Shown here one piece after another: positions 1-8,063 of a DNA stretch of 14,372 nucleotides. Below the pieces are notes generated by a model. The model saw nothing but the letters and a program-made list of their open reading frames with translations. It ran no database searches and was not told the DNA's origin. Both the position numbers and the translations under genes were made by a program. Source of the stretch: an uncultured Romboutsia sp. (GTDB taxonomy: Bacteria; Bacillota; Clostridia; Peptostreptococcales; Peptostreptococcaceae); assembly GCA_937880075.1 (NCBI GenBank), contig CALFLM010000039.1, forward strand, positions 1 to 14,372, written 5' to 3'. The number at the start of each line of letters is the position of its first letter. Position 1 is the first letter of the stretch.

Positions 1-32
1 TCTTTTTTTTATATCATAAAATACTAGTGTGT

Positions 33-38
33 AAGGAG
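33..38 (+). promoter_or_regulatory. Ribosome binding site deciding a TTG start
   Basis: AAGGAG lies 10 bases before the TTG at 49-51. An ATG at 39-41 is too close to the site and, read in its own frame, meets a stop after ten codons, so the TTG in the long frame is the likely start of the CvfB-like gene. Confidence 0.7.
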
Positions 39-48
39 ATGAATAAAT

Positions 49-888
49 TTGGTAAAAATAGGAGATTTTAATAAACTTGAAGTCAAAAGATCTACTGATT
101 TCGGTTATTTTTTAGATGGAAAAACTAATAACTCAAAAGATGATATACTTCTTCATAAAAGATTAATCGGTAAAAATGAAGTTAATGTTGGAGATACAGT
201 TAATGCATTTATATATATAGACTCAGAAGGTAGAAAAGCTGCAACTTTAATACCTCCAAAAGCTAAGGTAAATGAAGTTGCTTACTTAAAGGTGGTTGCT
301 CATACTAAAATAGGAAGCTTTATAGATATTGGATTACAAAAAGATATATTAGTTCCTTTTAAAGCTAAGACTTACGATTTGGAAAAAGGACATAGATATT
401 TATTCTATATATACTTAGACAAAACAGGAAGACTTGCAGCAACTACTGATATAGATCAATATCTAACTACAGATCATAACTATAATATTGGTGACAGTGT
501 AGAGGGTATAGTATATGGATTCCAAACTAATAACTCTGCTATGGTGTGTGTTGATAATAAATATGCTGGGGTTATACTTCATAACGAGTATTTCACTGAA
601 TTGAATATAGGAGATAAATTAACTTTAAATGTTATAAATATTTATGAAGATGATAAACTTGGATTATCACCTAGACAAAGTAGAAAAGAGGAATTAGATA
701 TATTAGAAAAATCTATAATGAGTTATTTAGAAGGTTCTGATGGATATATGAGGTTTAATGATAAATCTACTCCTGAAGAGTTAGCTACTGTATTTAATAC
801 TAGTAAGAAAAATTTCAAAAGAGCTTTAGGAGTTCTTATGAAAAAAGATTTAGTATATCAAAATGAAAACGGAACATATTTAAAGTAA
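49..888 (+). CDS. cvfB: CvfB/YitL-like S1 RNA-binding protein
   Basis: A 279-residue protein made of consecutive S1/OB-fold segments and a C-terminal winged helix, the architecture of the CvfB (conserved virulence factor B)/YitL family. Family members are cytoplasmic RNA-binding proteins that affect virulence gene expression in staphylococci; their exact target here is unknown. The first segment (about residues 5-65) has the GDTVNAFIYIDSEGR pattern. The second (about 70-135) reads KIGSFIDIG, and the third (about 145-210) starts NIGDSVEGIVYG. The C-terminal part (about 230-279) has FNDKSTPEELATVFNTSKK and ends in a GTYLK strand, typical of the CvfB winged helix. Length is close to B. subtilis YitL (just under 300). 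The start is TTG with a good AAGGAG site. The gene stands alone and converges on the next gene. Family call is confident; the gene name is by homology recall. Confidence 0.88.
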   Translation: MVKIGDFNKLEVKRSTDFGYFLDGKTNNSKDDILLHKRLIGKNEVNVGDTVNAFIYIDSEGRKAATLIPPKAKVNEVAYLKVVAHTKIGSFIDIGLQKDILVPFKAKTYDLEKGHRYLFYIYLDKTGRLAATTDIDQYLTTDHNYNIGDSVEGIVYGFQTNNSAMVCVDNKYAGVILHNEYFTELNIGDKLTLNVINIYEDDKLGLSPRQSRKEELDILEKSIMSYLEGSDGYMRFNDKSTPEELATVFNTSKKNFKRALGVLMKKDLVYQNENGTYLK

Positions 889-889
889 A

Positions 890-940
890 TAAAATGAAGA
901 TATAACCTAATATAGTATATTAAGTTATATCTTCATTTTA
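890..940. terminator. Bidirectional rho-independent terminator
   Basis: A perfect 17-bp inverted repeat (arms 890-906 and 924-940) fills the gap between the convergent stops at 888 and 942. The arm sequence TAAAATGAAGATATAAC pairs with GTTATATCTTCATTTTA, giving A/T-rich flanks that act as U-tracts in either direction. It should stop transcription from both the CvfB-like gene and the dipeptidase gene. Confidence 0.85.
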
Positions 941-941
941 T

Positions 942-1916
942 TTATTTTATTATCTCTTTTATAACTCTGTGGAAATTCTTGTAACATATTTTCTTTATGT
1001 CTTCTTTAGAGTAACCTCTATTTTCTAATACATTTATTATATTTTTAGCTTTTGTAGTATCTTCAAGACCTCTAACTCCATAGGTATAGGTACTTGCATA
1101 ATGCTTTAATGTATCTGAATTTAAGTATTCAGCAAAGTCAAACCCTAATCCTATATGATTAATACCCATGACTTTTACCATATGATCTATATGATCTACT
1201 AAATGTTTTACTGTTCGCTTTTCTAAATCTGAACTTACAAATTCCTCATATGAATTTATTCCAACCACACCGTTTCGTATGGCAATTTCTCTTAACTGAT
1301 CATCTGTAAGATTTCTAGGAACATCACAAAGGCTTCTACAGTTTGAGTGCGATGCTATAAATGGTTTTGTTGCCACTTTACATATATCCCAAAAAGTTTT
1401 TTCATTGGCATGAGATACATCAAGTATCATACCTAATTCCTCCATTTTTTTTACAAGTTTAGCTCCATCTTCAGTTAATCCCCTATCAATATTTCCCTTT
1501 GCTCCTGTTGCTAATTTATTTTCTTCATTCCAAGTAAGACTTGCATGTCTAACACCAAATGAATATAGTTTTTCTATATTATCTATATTGTCATCTATAA
1601 CTTGTAAACCTTCCATACCTATTAATATAGCTATTTTATTACTTTCCTTAGCTATATCAAAATCTTCACTTTTCTTAACTATATGCACTATATCATTACT
1701 ATCTTTTATTTCTTCTTTTATTTTATCTAATATTTGCTTAGTTCTATCTTTAGGATTTTTATCATAAGGTGGATCTACCCAAACAACAAATATTCCTCCA
1801 ATTATATCTGACTCTTTAAATTTATTTAAGTGATAATTTCTAATAATATCTTGTTCTCCCTCTAGCCTTTTTCTGGCTACATGAGTCCATATATCACAGT
1901 GAGCATCAAATATCAT
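942..1916 (-). CDS. Membrane dipeptidase family protein (peptidase M19)
   Basis: A 324-residue zinc dipeptidase of family M19 (renal/membrane dipeptidase-like). These enzymes cleave dipeptides, some including D-residues, with a two-metal centre in an amidohydrolase-type barrel. The metal ligands are visible in order: H6 and D8 in DAHCD at the N-terminus, E102 in IGMEGLQ, H169 in LDVSHAN and H190 in IASHSNCRSLCD. The PRNLTDDQLR and HIGLGFDF blocks are also family hallmarks. Length matches bacterial M19 enzymes. No signal peptide or membrane segment is seen, so it is probably cytoplasmic, unlike the animal enzyme. AAAGGAGAG lies just upstream of the ATG at 1916. It is a single-gene unit, convergent with the first gene and divergent from the exporter pseudogene. 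It could serve peptide catabolism in an amino-acid fermenter. The exact substrate is unknown. Confidence 0.93.
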   Translation of the reverse strand: MIFDAHCDIWTHVARKRLEGEQDIIRNYHLNKFKESDIIGGIFVVWVDPPYDKNPKDRTKQILDKIKEEIKDSNDIVHIVKKSEDFDIAKESNKIAILIGMEGLQVIDDNIDNIEKLYSFGVRHASLTWNEENKLATGAKGNIDRGLTEDGAKLVKKMEELGMILDVSHANEKTFWDICKVATKPFIASHSNCRSLCDVPRNLTDDQLREIAIRNGVVGINSYEEFVSSDLEKRTVKHLVDHIDHMVKVMGINHIGLGFDFAEYLNSDTLKHYASTYTYGVRGLEDTTKAKNIINVLENRGYSKEDIKKICYKNFHRVIKEIIK

Positions 1917-1996
1917 ATAATCTCTCCTTTTTACATTATTGATTTTAATTATATACCATTAATATTATTATATCTATTATACATTTAAATAAGTTA

Positions 1997-2392
1997 AGAA
2001 TACTATTTAACATAAAAGGAAAATACTTAATAATTGCTGGCGTTGGTGGAGCTATTGGATGGTTTTTATATAAATTCTGTATGCAAATTGGTATTTGAGA
2101 AACTTCATCTCTTTTTATTGCATCTGTTGGATTTAGTATATATTGTGAGACTTGTGCTCGTTTATATAAAACACCGTCTACAATATTAAGTGTTTGCTGT
2201 TTAATACCATTAGTTCCTGGTTACGGAGTTTACAATACTTTATACGCTTTCTTAAGAAAAGATTATATCCAGGCTATGGGCTATGGTTCTAGCACTATTT
2301 CTAGTTCTTGTGCTCTAGCTTTAGGTGTAATATTTATATCTATACTTTATAGAAATCATACTTTAAATAAAATAAAAAATATAAAAAATTAA
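1997..2392 (+). pseudogene. Decayed threonine/serine exporter small subunit (ThrE_2/YjjB-like)
   Basis: Reading the + strand in the frame whose codons start at 2000 gives ILFNIKGKYLIIAG, then GGAIGWFLYKF, a TGA at 2096-2098, and then a continuous frame to TAA at 2390-2392. The second part contains IYCETCARLYKTPSTIL and CCLIPLVPGYGVYNTLYA, which matches the signature block of the ThrE_2 (YjjB, DUF3815) membrane family, followed by a hydrophobic stretch. Intact ThrE_2 proteins are about 140-160 residues and work with a ThrE_1 (YjjP) subunit to export threonine and serine. Here the first 15-20 residues have no recognisable counterpart, there is no start codon or ribosome site, one in-frame stop interrupts the reading, and no ThrE_1 gene lies next to it in the window. 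The rest of the frame is surprisingly well kept, so loss looks recent. A sequencing error at the TGA would not repair the missing start. Confidence 0.82.
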
Positions 2393-2393
2393 A

Positions 2394-2439
2394 TAACATA
2401 TAAAAAACTCTAGCAATTACTAGAGTTTTTTATATGTTA
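2394..2439. terminator. Strong bidirectional terminator hairpin
   Basis: A perfect 20-bp inverted repeat (2394-2413 and 2420-2439) with a six-base loop CAATTA. The core AAAAAACTCTAG pairs with CTAGAGTTTTTT, so each strand has a stem followed by a T-run. It begins two bases after the stop of the exporter pseudogene and was probably that gene's terminator. Confidence 0.75.
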
Positions 2440-2469
2440 AAACACCTACTTATTTAGTAGGTGTTTTAA
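2437..2469. terminator. Second terminator-like hairpin, abutting the first
   Basis: A perfect 14-bp inverted repeat (2437-2450 and 2456-2469) with loop TATTT and core ACACCTACT/AGTAGGTGT. It shares three bases with the arm of the preceding hairpin, so the two cannot both fold fully at once. It has short T-runs on both strands and may terminate the YbaK-like gene that converges from the right. Confidence 0.55.
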
Positions 2470-2503
2470 GGGGATAAGAAATATCTAATGTTTGTGGGAG
2501 TAA

Positions 2504-2543
2504 AATATTTCTAATATAATTATTTACCACTGTTAGAAATATT
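2504..2543. repeat. Inverted repeat downstream of the YbaK-like gene
   Basis: Arms AATATTTCTAA (2504-2514) and TTAGAAATATT (2533-2543) pair perfectly over 11 bases with an 18-base loop. A further AGAAATAT copy lies near 2477-2485. It is weak and A/T-only for a terminator. Together with the two hairpins before it, it makes up the gene-free stretch between 2393 and 2577, where I see nothing else. Confidence 0.4.
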
Positions 2544-2577
2544 ATACATATTTTTATATAAGTAAATATTTTTAATT

Positions 2578-3057
2578 TTATTTTACTATATCTTTAAATT
2601 CACAATCTATTAGTTTCTGTAAATCTATAGGTGATAATTCAACTTGATATCCAATCTTACCTGCACTAACTATAATAGTGCTAAGCTCTTTCATACTTTC
2701 ATTTACAAAAGTCTTATATATTTTTTTCATGCCTATAGGGGAACATCCCCCCCTTATGTATCCAGTAAATTTATTTATGTCATTCACATTGATCATTGCT
2801 ACATTTTTCTCATTAGCTACTTTAGCAGCTTTTTTTAAATCTAGATTTTCATTCACAGGTATAACATAAACATAAATACTTTTGCTAGAACCTTGAGCTA
2901 CTAAAGTTTTATATACTTCACTTACATCTCTCCCTATTTGATGTGCAACTTCTACACCATCAATATGTTCACCTTTTTTAGTTTCATAAGATAACATCTT
3001 ATAATCTATTTTATTAGAATCTAATATTCTCATTGCATTAGTCTTTACCTTTGACAT
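2578..3057 (-). CDS. YbaK/EbsC-family aminoacyl-tRNA deacylase (Cys-tRNA(Pro) type)
   Basis: A 159-residue single-domain protein of the YbaK/ProX editing family. Members hydrolyse mischarged tRNAs in trans, classically Cys-tRNA(Pro), in the cytoplasm. The conserved lysine block is SEVYKTLV (K50), and the diagnostic GYIRGGCSPIGM block spans about residues 99-110. The length matches bacterial YbaK (about 160). An AGAGGA site lies about eight bases before the ATG at 3057. The substrate specificity is inferred from the YbaK-like pattern; related subfamilies edit other tRNAs. On the - strand a TATAAT hexamer at 3133-3138 could be a -10 site, but I see no good -35 partner. The gene sits alone between two gene-free A/T stretches. 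Confidence 0.9.
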   Translation of the reverse strand: MSKVKTNAMRILDSNKIDYKMLSYETKKGEHIDGVEVAHQIGRDVSEVYKTLVAQGSSKSIYVYVIPVNENLDLKKAAKVANEKNVAMINVNDINKFTGYIRGGCSPIGMKKIYKTFVNESMKELSTIIVSAGKIGYQVELSPIDLQKLIDCEFKDIVK

Positions 3058-3317
3058 ACTCTAATCCTCTTAATCTAATCTTATTTATAATTATTTCTAT
3101 TTTAAATATATATGTTCTAATAATAATTCTACATTATAAAATAATTTTATTGTTTATTGTATTTTGAACAATACAAAATAATAACTTTACCTAATGAAGT
3201 ATTTTAATTAAAACATATATATGTAAAGTTCTTTATTTAAAATTTTAAATAGTGCCTTTTATAAATATTTATAATTTAAATTATTATAAAATACTTAATT
3301 TCATATAAAGTATTTCT
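3058..3317. other. A/T-rich intergenic stretch between YbaK-like and aminopeptidase genes
   Basis: This 260-base stretch holds no reading frame worth calling. It contains short inverted repeats: AACTTTAC at 3183-3190 against GTAAAGTT at 3223-3230, TTGTATT near 3158 against AATACAA, and an ACATATATATGT palindrome near 3213-3224. It should contain the promoter of the YbaK-like gene, but no convincing pair of hexamers is visible. Confidence 0.5.
3289..3315 (-). terminator. Weak terminator-like hairpin after the aminopeptidase gene
   Basis: AAATACTT (3289-3296) pairs with AAGTATTT (3308-3315) just past the stop at 3318. The stem is all A/T except one pair and the following T-run on the - strand is short, so it is at best a weak terminator. 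Confidence 0.3.
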
Positions 3318-5108
3318 TTATATCTCTCTTGTATAAATCTTTAACCATTTCTTCTCTTCTTCATTTAGGTATGGTGAAATCTTATCATATACTTGTTTAT
3401 GATAATTATTTAAATAAACTTTTTCATCTTTTAATATAAGACTTTCATCTATCGCATCTAAATCAATTGGTGCAAATGTAATTACTTCAAAGTCCATAAA
3501 TTGACCATATTCATTTTTCTCTGCTTTTTTAACTACTATTTCATTTTCTATTCTAATTCCGTGAGAATTTTCTACATATACTCCAGGTTCATTAGTTGTA
3601 ACCATACCTTCTTCTAATATACAAGTATCATCTATATCTTCTCTTACCTTCCATCTAAATCCATTCGGGCCTTCATGCACATTTAGCACAAATCCTATAC
3701 CATGACCTGTACCGCATTTATAATCTATTCCTTCTTCCCATAATGGCCCTCTAGCAAGAACATCTAAATTATAACCTCTACATCCATATAAAAACTTAGC
3801 TTTTGAAAGTCTAATCATACCTCTTACAACATTTGTAAAGTCTCTTCTAACATTTTCAGGTATAGGTCCTAATGCTATAGTTCTTGTTATATCAGTTGTT
3901 CCATCAAAATATTGACCACCCGAGTCTACTAAAAATAAATCTCTTGGCTCTAATTTATAATTACTTTCTTCTGTAGCACTATAATGCATCATAGCTGCAT
4001 GTTCTTTATATGCTGCTATAGTTGAAAAGCTTGGCTCTATAAATTTATCTTGTTTTCTCCTGAAATCTTCTAATTTTTGTGTTGCACTAATTTCTGTTAT
4101 TTCTATTTTTCCTATATTATTTTTTAACCAATACATAAACTTCGTAAATGCTACTCCATCTTTTATATGACTATTTCTTATATTCTTTAATTCTATTTCA
4201 TTTTTTATTGATTTAAATAATATAGATGGATTTCTTTCTTCTATTTTTTGAACATTAGATGGTATATTGTTGTATATTGCATAATTTACTTTTGATGTAT
4301 CTATTAAAACAACTTCATTTTCATCTATATTCTTTATAGACTCATATACCTCTTCATATCCTTTTATCTGAATATTTTCTTTACTTAATTCAGATTTTAT
4401 ATCTTCACCTATCTTATTTTTATCAATAAATAGATAAACACTATCAGTGCTTACAATTGCGTATGATAATACTACAGGATTTGATTTTACATCTCTTCCT
4501 CTTATATTAAATAGCCAAGCTATATCATCTAAAGATGCTAAAATATGAGTAGTAGCTTTTTTCTCTTTCATTACTTCTCTTATTCTAGATAACTTATCAC
4601 TAAAGCTTTCGCCAGTATATTCAACTCCTAGTAAAAATGCTTTTTCTGTAGGAAGTGAACATCTATCTTCCCATATATCATTAACTAAATCATATTTATA
4701 TTCTATATTTATACCTTTAAATGCTAATTTATTTGCAAAGCTTTGTCCTTCTTTTACAGACATTACTCTTCCATCAAATCCAATAGTAGAGTTTTTAGGT
4801 AATTTTTCTAATAAATACTCTTCTATAGTAGGTACACCCTCTTCTCCCATTTTAAATAGCTTTATACCACTATCTTTTAACTCATGCTCTGCTTGTATAA
4901 AATACCTTCCATCAGTCCAAAGACCAGCTTCATCCATAGATATTATTAAAGTACCTGCAGAACCTGTAAACCCTGACATAAATTCTCTAGACTTAAAATA
5001 ATCCCCTACATATTCACTTTGATGATAATCTGATGATGGAACTATATATGCATATATATTTTTTTCTTTCATTAAATCTCTTATTTTCTCTATTCTTTGC
5101 TTTATCAT
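3318..5108 (-). CDS. Xaa-Pro aminopeptidase, three-domain type (peptidase M24B)
   Basis: A 596-residue metallo-aminopeptidase that removes N-terminal residues preceding proline. Two creatinase/prolidase-like N-terminal domains (about 1-300) precede the pita-bread catalytic domain (about 310-530) and a C-terminal M24_C segment with YHKQVYDKISPYLNEEEK. The five metal ligands are present: Asp in FLVDSGG (about 394), Asp in TTDITRT (about 404), His in GTGHGIG (469), Glu in TTNEPGVY (507) and Glu in GIRIENE (521). Length fits the 590-600 residue APP1-like group. The frame extends to an ATG at 5129, but the only ribosome site, AAAGGAG, lies inside those extra seven codons, so the start is the ATG at 5108 (protein begins MIKQRIEKI). 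No signal peptide; cytoplasmic. It is a single-gene unit, probably for use of proline-containing peptides. Confidence 0.94.
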   Translation of the reverse strand: MIKQRIEKIRDLMKEKNIYAYIVPSSDYHQSEYVGDYFKSREFMSGFTGSAGTLIISMDEAGLWTDGRYFIQAEHELKDSGIKLFKMGEEGVPTIEEYLLEKLPKNSTIGFDGRVMSVKEGQSFANKLAFKGINIEYKYDLVNDIWEDRCSLPTEKAFLLGVEYTGESFSDKLSRIREVMKEKKATTHILASLDDIAWLFNIRGRDVKSNPVVLSYAIVSTDSVYLFIDKNKIGEDIKSELSKENIQIKGYEEVYESIKNIDENEVVLIDTSKVNYAIYNNIPSNVQKIEERNPSILFKSIKNEIELKNIRNSHIKDGVAFTKFMYWLKNNIGKIEITEISATQKLEDFRRKQDKFIEPSFSTIAAYKEHAAMMHYSATEESNYKLEPRDLFLVDSGGQYFDGTTDITRTIALGPIPENVRRDFTNVVRGMIRLSKAKFLYGCRGYNLDVLARGPLWEEGIDYKCGTGHGIGFVLNVHEGPNGFRWKVREDIDDTCILEEGMVTTNEPGVYVENSHGIRIENEIVVKKAEKNEYGQFMDFEVITFAPIDLDAIDESLILKDEKVYLNNYHKQVYDKISPYLNEEEKKWLKIYTREI

Positions 5109-5118
5109 AATATATGTA

Positions 5119-5125
5119 CTCCTTT
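5119..5125 (-). promoter_or_regulatory. Ribosome binding site that fixes the aminopeptidase start
   Basis: AAAGGAG on the - strand, ten bases before the ATG at 5108. It lies within the codons that would follow an upstream in-frame ATG at 5129, which itself has no ribosome site. This argues for the shorter protein. Confidence 0.8.
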
Positions 5126-5129
5126 TCAT

Positions 5130-5482
5130 AGTATTTTTATTTTATCAGGTCTATTGTTTAATGTTATATGTAAATTTAAAAATCTAAATTTATATATCTT
5201 TATACCTATATAAATTTCTTTTTTATCTATAAATTGTACTTCATTTACTTATATTCACAGTATTCGGTTGAATCATTTTTCTATTATTATATTTTAAATC
5301 TATCTCCTTATAATTATATTAACACTTTGTCTTATTCCTTTCCTTAAAATCTGAAAATATATTTTTTATATTCATTATAAAATTTTATTAATTCATAATA
5401 TTAATATTCAAGTGATACTACTATATTATTTTCTATAATTATATAATCTATTAACATATCTCCTTAAAATATATAAACAAAA
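5130..5482. other. Gene-free A/T-rich stretch with possible coding debris
   Basis: No intact gene is visible. On the - strand, short frames line up head to tail: MLIDYIIIENNIVVSLEY (5457-5401), then a different frame reading YYELIKFYNEYKKYIF, then MNIKNIFSDFKERNKTKC (5375-5319), whose frame continues past one TAA to 5241. AAGGAG sites lie near 5460 and 5304. This could be a small frameshifted gene remnant, but such short frames also occur by chance in A/T-rich DNA. The aminopeptidase promoter must lie here, yet no good hexamer pair is visible. Confidence 0.3.
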
Positions 5483-5511
5483 AAAGAATAAGGCATTAAA
5501 CCTCATTCTTT
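5483..5511 (-). terminator. Rho-independent terminator of the ECF operon
   Basis: On the - strand AAAGAATGAGG and CCTTATTCTTT form an 11-bp stem with one G-U pair around a seven-base loop. A run of seven or more T with one G follows. It starts a few bases after the ecfT stop at 5518, so it ends the three-gene transporter transcript. Confidence 0.85.
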
Positions 5512-5517
5512 CATTAT

Positions 5518-6348
5518 CTATATAAATGGATTATAAAATCTTGATCCATTTACCTTTACCATTATTATAGATATAGCTACTATTATTATTAATATAGCTA
5601 TTGATACATAATCTCTTTTTCCAAATTTTCTACTATTGTACCAAGTTCGCTTTTTATTATTTCCAAAAGCTCTAAGCTCCATTGCTAAGCTAATTTTATC
5701 TATTCTTTCTAAACTAGAAAATATTAACGGCATAAGTATTGCTGCAGAATTTTTTATTCTCTTTGATAAATTTTCTTTACTTGATAAGTCTATACCTCTT
5801 GCTTGTTGAGCAAATGATATATCTTTATAATCTCTTTGAACATCTGGTATATATCTAAGTGCAATTGATACTGTATATGCTACTTTATAACTTACACCTA
5901 TCTTATTTAAAGATGCTGCAAACTCACTAGGGTCTGTTGTAAGTATAAATAAAAGTGCCATCGGTATTGTTGCAAAATATTTTAATATTACATTTAATTC
6001 ATAAAATAATTGTTCTTTTGTCACTGTATAAGGACCTATTAAGTGGAGTAGGTCTGTTCTACTTCCATATATCTCTACTCCTTGATATGGCGAGAAAACA
6101 AATATCAATAATGCATTTAATAATAAGAAAAATAATATAAAATAAAGTATAAAAGATACATCTTCAAACTTTATTTTAGATATTTTAAAGACTATTATTC
6201 CTGCTATAAATAGCCCTATTAAAACTCTTGTATCATATGTTATCATAGCTGCTATTGTCCAAAGTAAAAAACATATTAACTTTGTAGCACCTGTTAACTT
6301 ATGAATAGGTGAGTCTTTTTTTATATATGACAACATTTCTGTATTCAT
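5518..6348 (-). CDS. ecfT: Energy-coupling factor transporter T component (EcfT)
   Basis: A 276-residue integral membrane protein that couples ATP hydrolysis by the EcfA subunits to movement of the substrate-binding S component. There are about five or six hydrophobic segments: around residues 22-55, 62-90, 115-140, 150-165 and 245-265. Both cytoplasmic coupling motifs of the family are present: AQQARGID at 180-187 (R184) and AMELRAFG ending at 229 (R226). Length is normal for EcfT. Its ATG lies two bases after the stop of the ATPase gene and its AGGAG site lies inside that gene, so translation is probably coupled. It is the last gene of the operon and is followed by a strong terminator. Because it sits with its own S and A components, it probably serves a dedicated (group I) ECF transporter rather than a shared one. 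Confidence 0.93.
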   Translation of the reverse strand: MNTEMLSYIKKDSPIHKLTGATKLICFLLWTIAAMITYDTRVLIGLFIAGIIVFKISKIKFEDVSFILYFILFFLLLNALLIFVFSPYQGVEIYGSRTDLLHLIGPYTVTKEQLFYELNVILKYFATIPMALLFILTTDPSEFAASLNKIGVSYKVAYTVSIALRYIPDVQRDYKDISFAQQARGIDLSSKENLSKRIKNSAAILMPLIFSSLERIDKISLAMELRAFGNNKKRTWYNSRKFGKRDYVSIAILIIIVAISIIMVKVNGSRFYNPFI

Positions 6349-6350
6349 AT

Positions 6351-8051
6351 TTATCTCACTCTCCTATCATAATCTATAAATTTATTTATAAACTTAGTTG
6401 TATCTTCTATATCACATTTTAAAGCTAATTGATGTAGAGAAGTTTCTTTTAAATTAGCTTTTTCTATAATTTCTTTATTCGTTAGTATATACGCCGGAAT
6501 ATTATCAGCTATCTTTTCTCCCTCAGATAAAACTATTACCTTATTTGTATATTCTAGCATTAAATGCATATCATGAGTAACCATTAGTATAGTCACACCT
6601 TTTTTGTTTAAGTCTACTAAAAACTCCATTATTTCAGTATAATGCTTAAAATCTTGTCCTGCTGTAGGCTCATCAAGTATTATCATATCTGGATTTAAAA
6701 CTAATATAGAAGCTATAGTTACTCTTTTCTTTTGACCAAAGCTAAGTGCTGATATGGGCCAATTTCTATATCCATATAATCCACATATTTTTAATGTTTC
6801 GTATACTCTTTCTTTTATTTGAGAATCAGATAGCCCTCTTATTTTAAGTCCAAATGCAACTTCATCATATACCATAGTTTTAGATATCATTTGATTAGGA
6901 TTTTGCATAATAAATCCAATTTTTTGTGAACGTTCTTTTATAGTATCATCTACTATATCTTTTCCATCAAATAATATTTTTCCACTAGTGGGTTTATAAA
7001 ATCCACAAATTAACTTAGATATAGTAGATTTTCCCGCACCATTTCTTCCTACTATAGCTGCCATATCTCCTTTATTTATTTTGAAGGATACATTTTTTAA
7101 TATTTGTTTTTCGTTACTATACGAGAAGTTAATATTCTCTAACTCTAATATTGGATTTTGATTTTTATCACTTTCATAAACTTCTATATTTTCATACCAG
7201 TCTTTTAATTTTTCTTTATATTCTCCAAGTTCTATAGTATCTATATTCTTTAAATTTAAAGTATTATTTATTTCACAATTAGCATACCTTAAAGCTGTTA
7301 AATATAATGGTTCTCTAATACCTACTTTTCTTAAAATATCCTTACGTATTATTTCATCTATAGTAGTATCAGCTACTATCTCGCCTTTATCCATCACTAT
7401 TACCCTGTCTACATCACAATGTAATACGTCTTCTAATCTATGCTCTACAATAATTGCAGTTTTATTATTTTGCTTTTGCATCTTATCTATTAATTCTATA
7501 GCACTTTCACCAGTAGCTGGATCTAAACTAGCTAAAGGTTCGTCAAATAAAAGTATCTTTACTTCGTCTACAGTAACACCTGCTAAAGTTACTCTTTGTT
7601 TTTGGCCACCAGATAATTTATATGGCGATGTATAAAGCTCATTTTTTATATTCACCAATTTTGCTGATTTATCTACTTTATCTATCATTTCATCTTGACT
7701 TACACAGTAATTTTCTAATTTAAATGCGATATCTTCCCCAACTGTAAGACCTATAAACTGACTATCTGGGTCTTGAAGTACTGTTCCAACTACTTTAGAT
7801 AACTCAAATATATTCATTTTTGTAGCATCTTTACCGTTTATATTTAACTGTCCTGTTATCTTTCCATCATAAAAAAAAGGTATAAGTCCATTTATACAAT
7901 GAGATAAAGTACTTTTACCTGACCCTGATGGACCCACTATAAGTACTTTTTCACCTTCATATATACTTAAGTTTATATTCTTTACTGTAGGCTCAGCTTG
8001 TACTCTATATTGAAAGCTAAAATCTTTAAATTCTATAATCTTTTTTTTCAT
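6351..8051 (-). CDS. ECF transporter ATPase with two fused ATP-binding domains
   Basis: A 566-residue fusion of two ABC ATPase domains, the equivalent of EcfA1 plus EcfA2 in one chain. First domain: Walker A GPSGSGKST at 40-48, a Q-loop in TVLQDPDSQF, signature LSGGQ at 146-150, Walker B LLFDEP with E171, and the switch histidine in VEHR. Second domain: Walker A GRNGAGKST at 335-343, IMQNPNQ, a non-standard signature LSFGQ, Walker B ILDEPTAGQD with E461, and THDMH. The LSFGQ signature is what I recall for fused ATPases of the YkoD type that partner S components. A GAAAGGAG site lies five bases before the ATG at 8051, and 12 bases separate the gene from the S-component gene. The A subunits sit on the cytoplasmic face and power uptake. 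Substrate is not readable from this protein. Confidence 0.94.
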   Translation of the reverse strand: MKKKIIEFKDFSFQYRVQAEPTVKNINLSIYEGEKVLIVGPSGSGKSTLSHCINGLIPFFYDGKITGQLNINGKDATKMNIFELSKVVGTVLQDPDSQFIGLTVGEDIAFKLENYCVSQDEMIDKVDKSAKLVNIKNELYTSPYKLSGGQKQRVTLAGVTVDEVKILLFDEPLASLDPATGESAIELIDKMQKQNNKTAIIVEHRLEDVLHCDVDRVIVMDKGEIVADTTIDEIIRKDILRKVGIREPLYLTALRYANCEINNTLNLKNIDTIELGEYKEKLKDWYENIEVYESDKNQNPILELENINFSYSNEKQILKNVSFKINKGDMAAIVGRNGAGKSTISKLICGFYKPTSGKILFDGKDIVDDTIKERSQKIGFIMQNPNQMISKTMVYDEVAFGLKIRGLSDSQIKERVYETLKICGLYGYRNWPISALSFGQKKRVTIASILVLNPDMIILDEPTAGQDFKHYTEIMEFLVDLNKKGVTILMVTHDMHLMLEYTNKVIVLSEGEKIADNIPAYILTNKEIIEKANLKETSLHQLALKCDIEDTTKFINKFIDYDRRVR

Positions 8052-8063
8052 GATTTCTCCTTT

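Noticed and set aside
2644..2869. Two overlapping + strand frames of about 60 codons
   Set aside because: Antisense to the YbaK-like gene, no ribosome sites and no recognisable protein features.
5955..6140. 61-codon frame on the + strand
   Set aside because: Antisense to the membrane-spanning part of ecfT; its hydrophobic look is only the complement of that gene.
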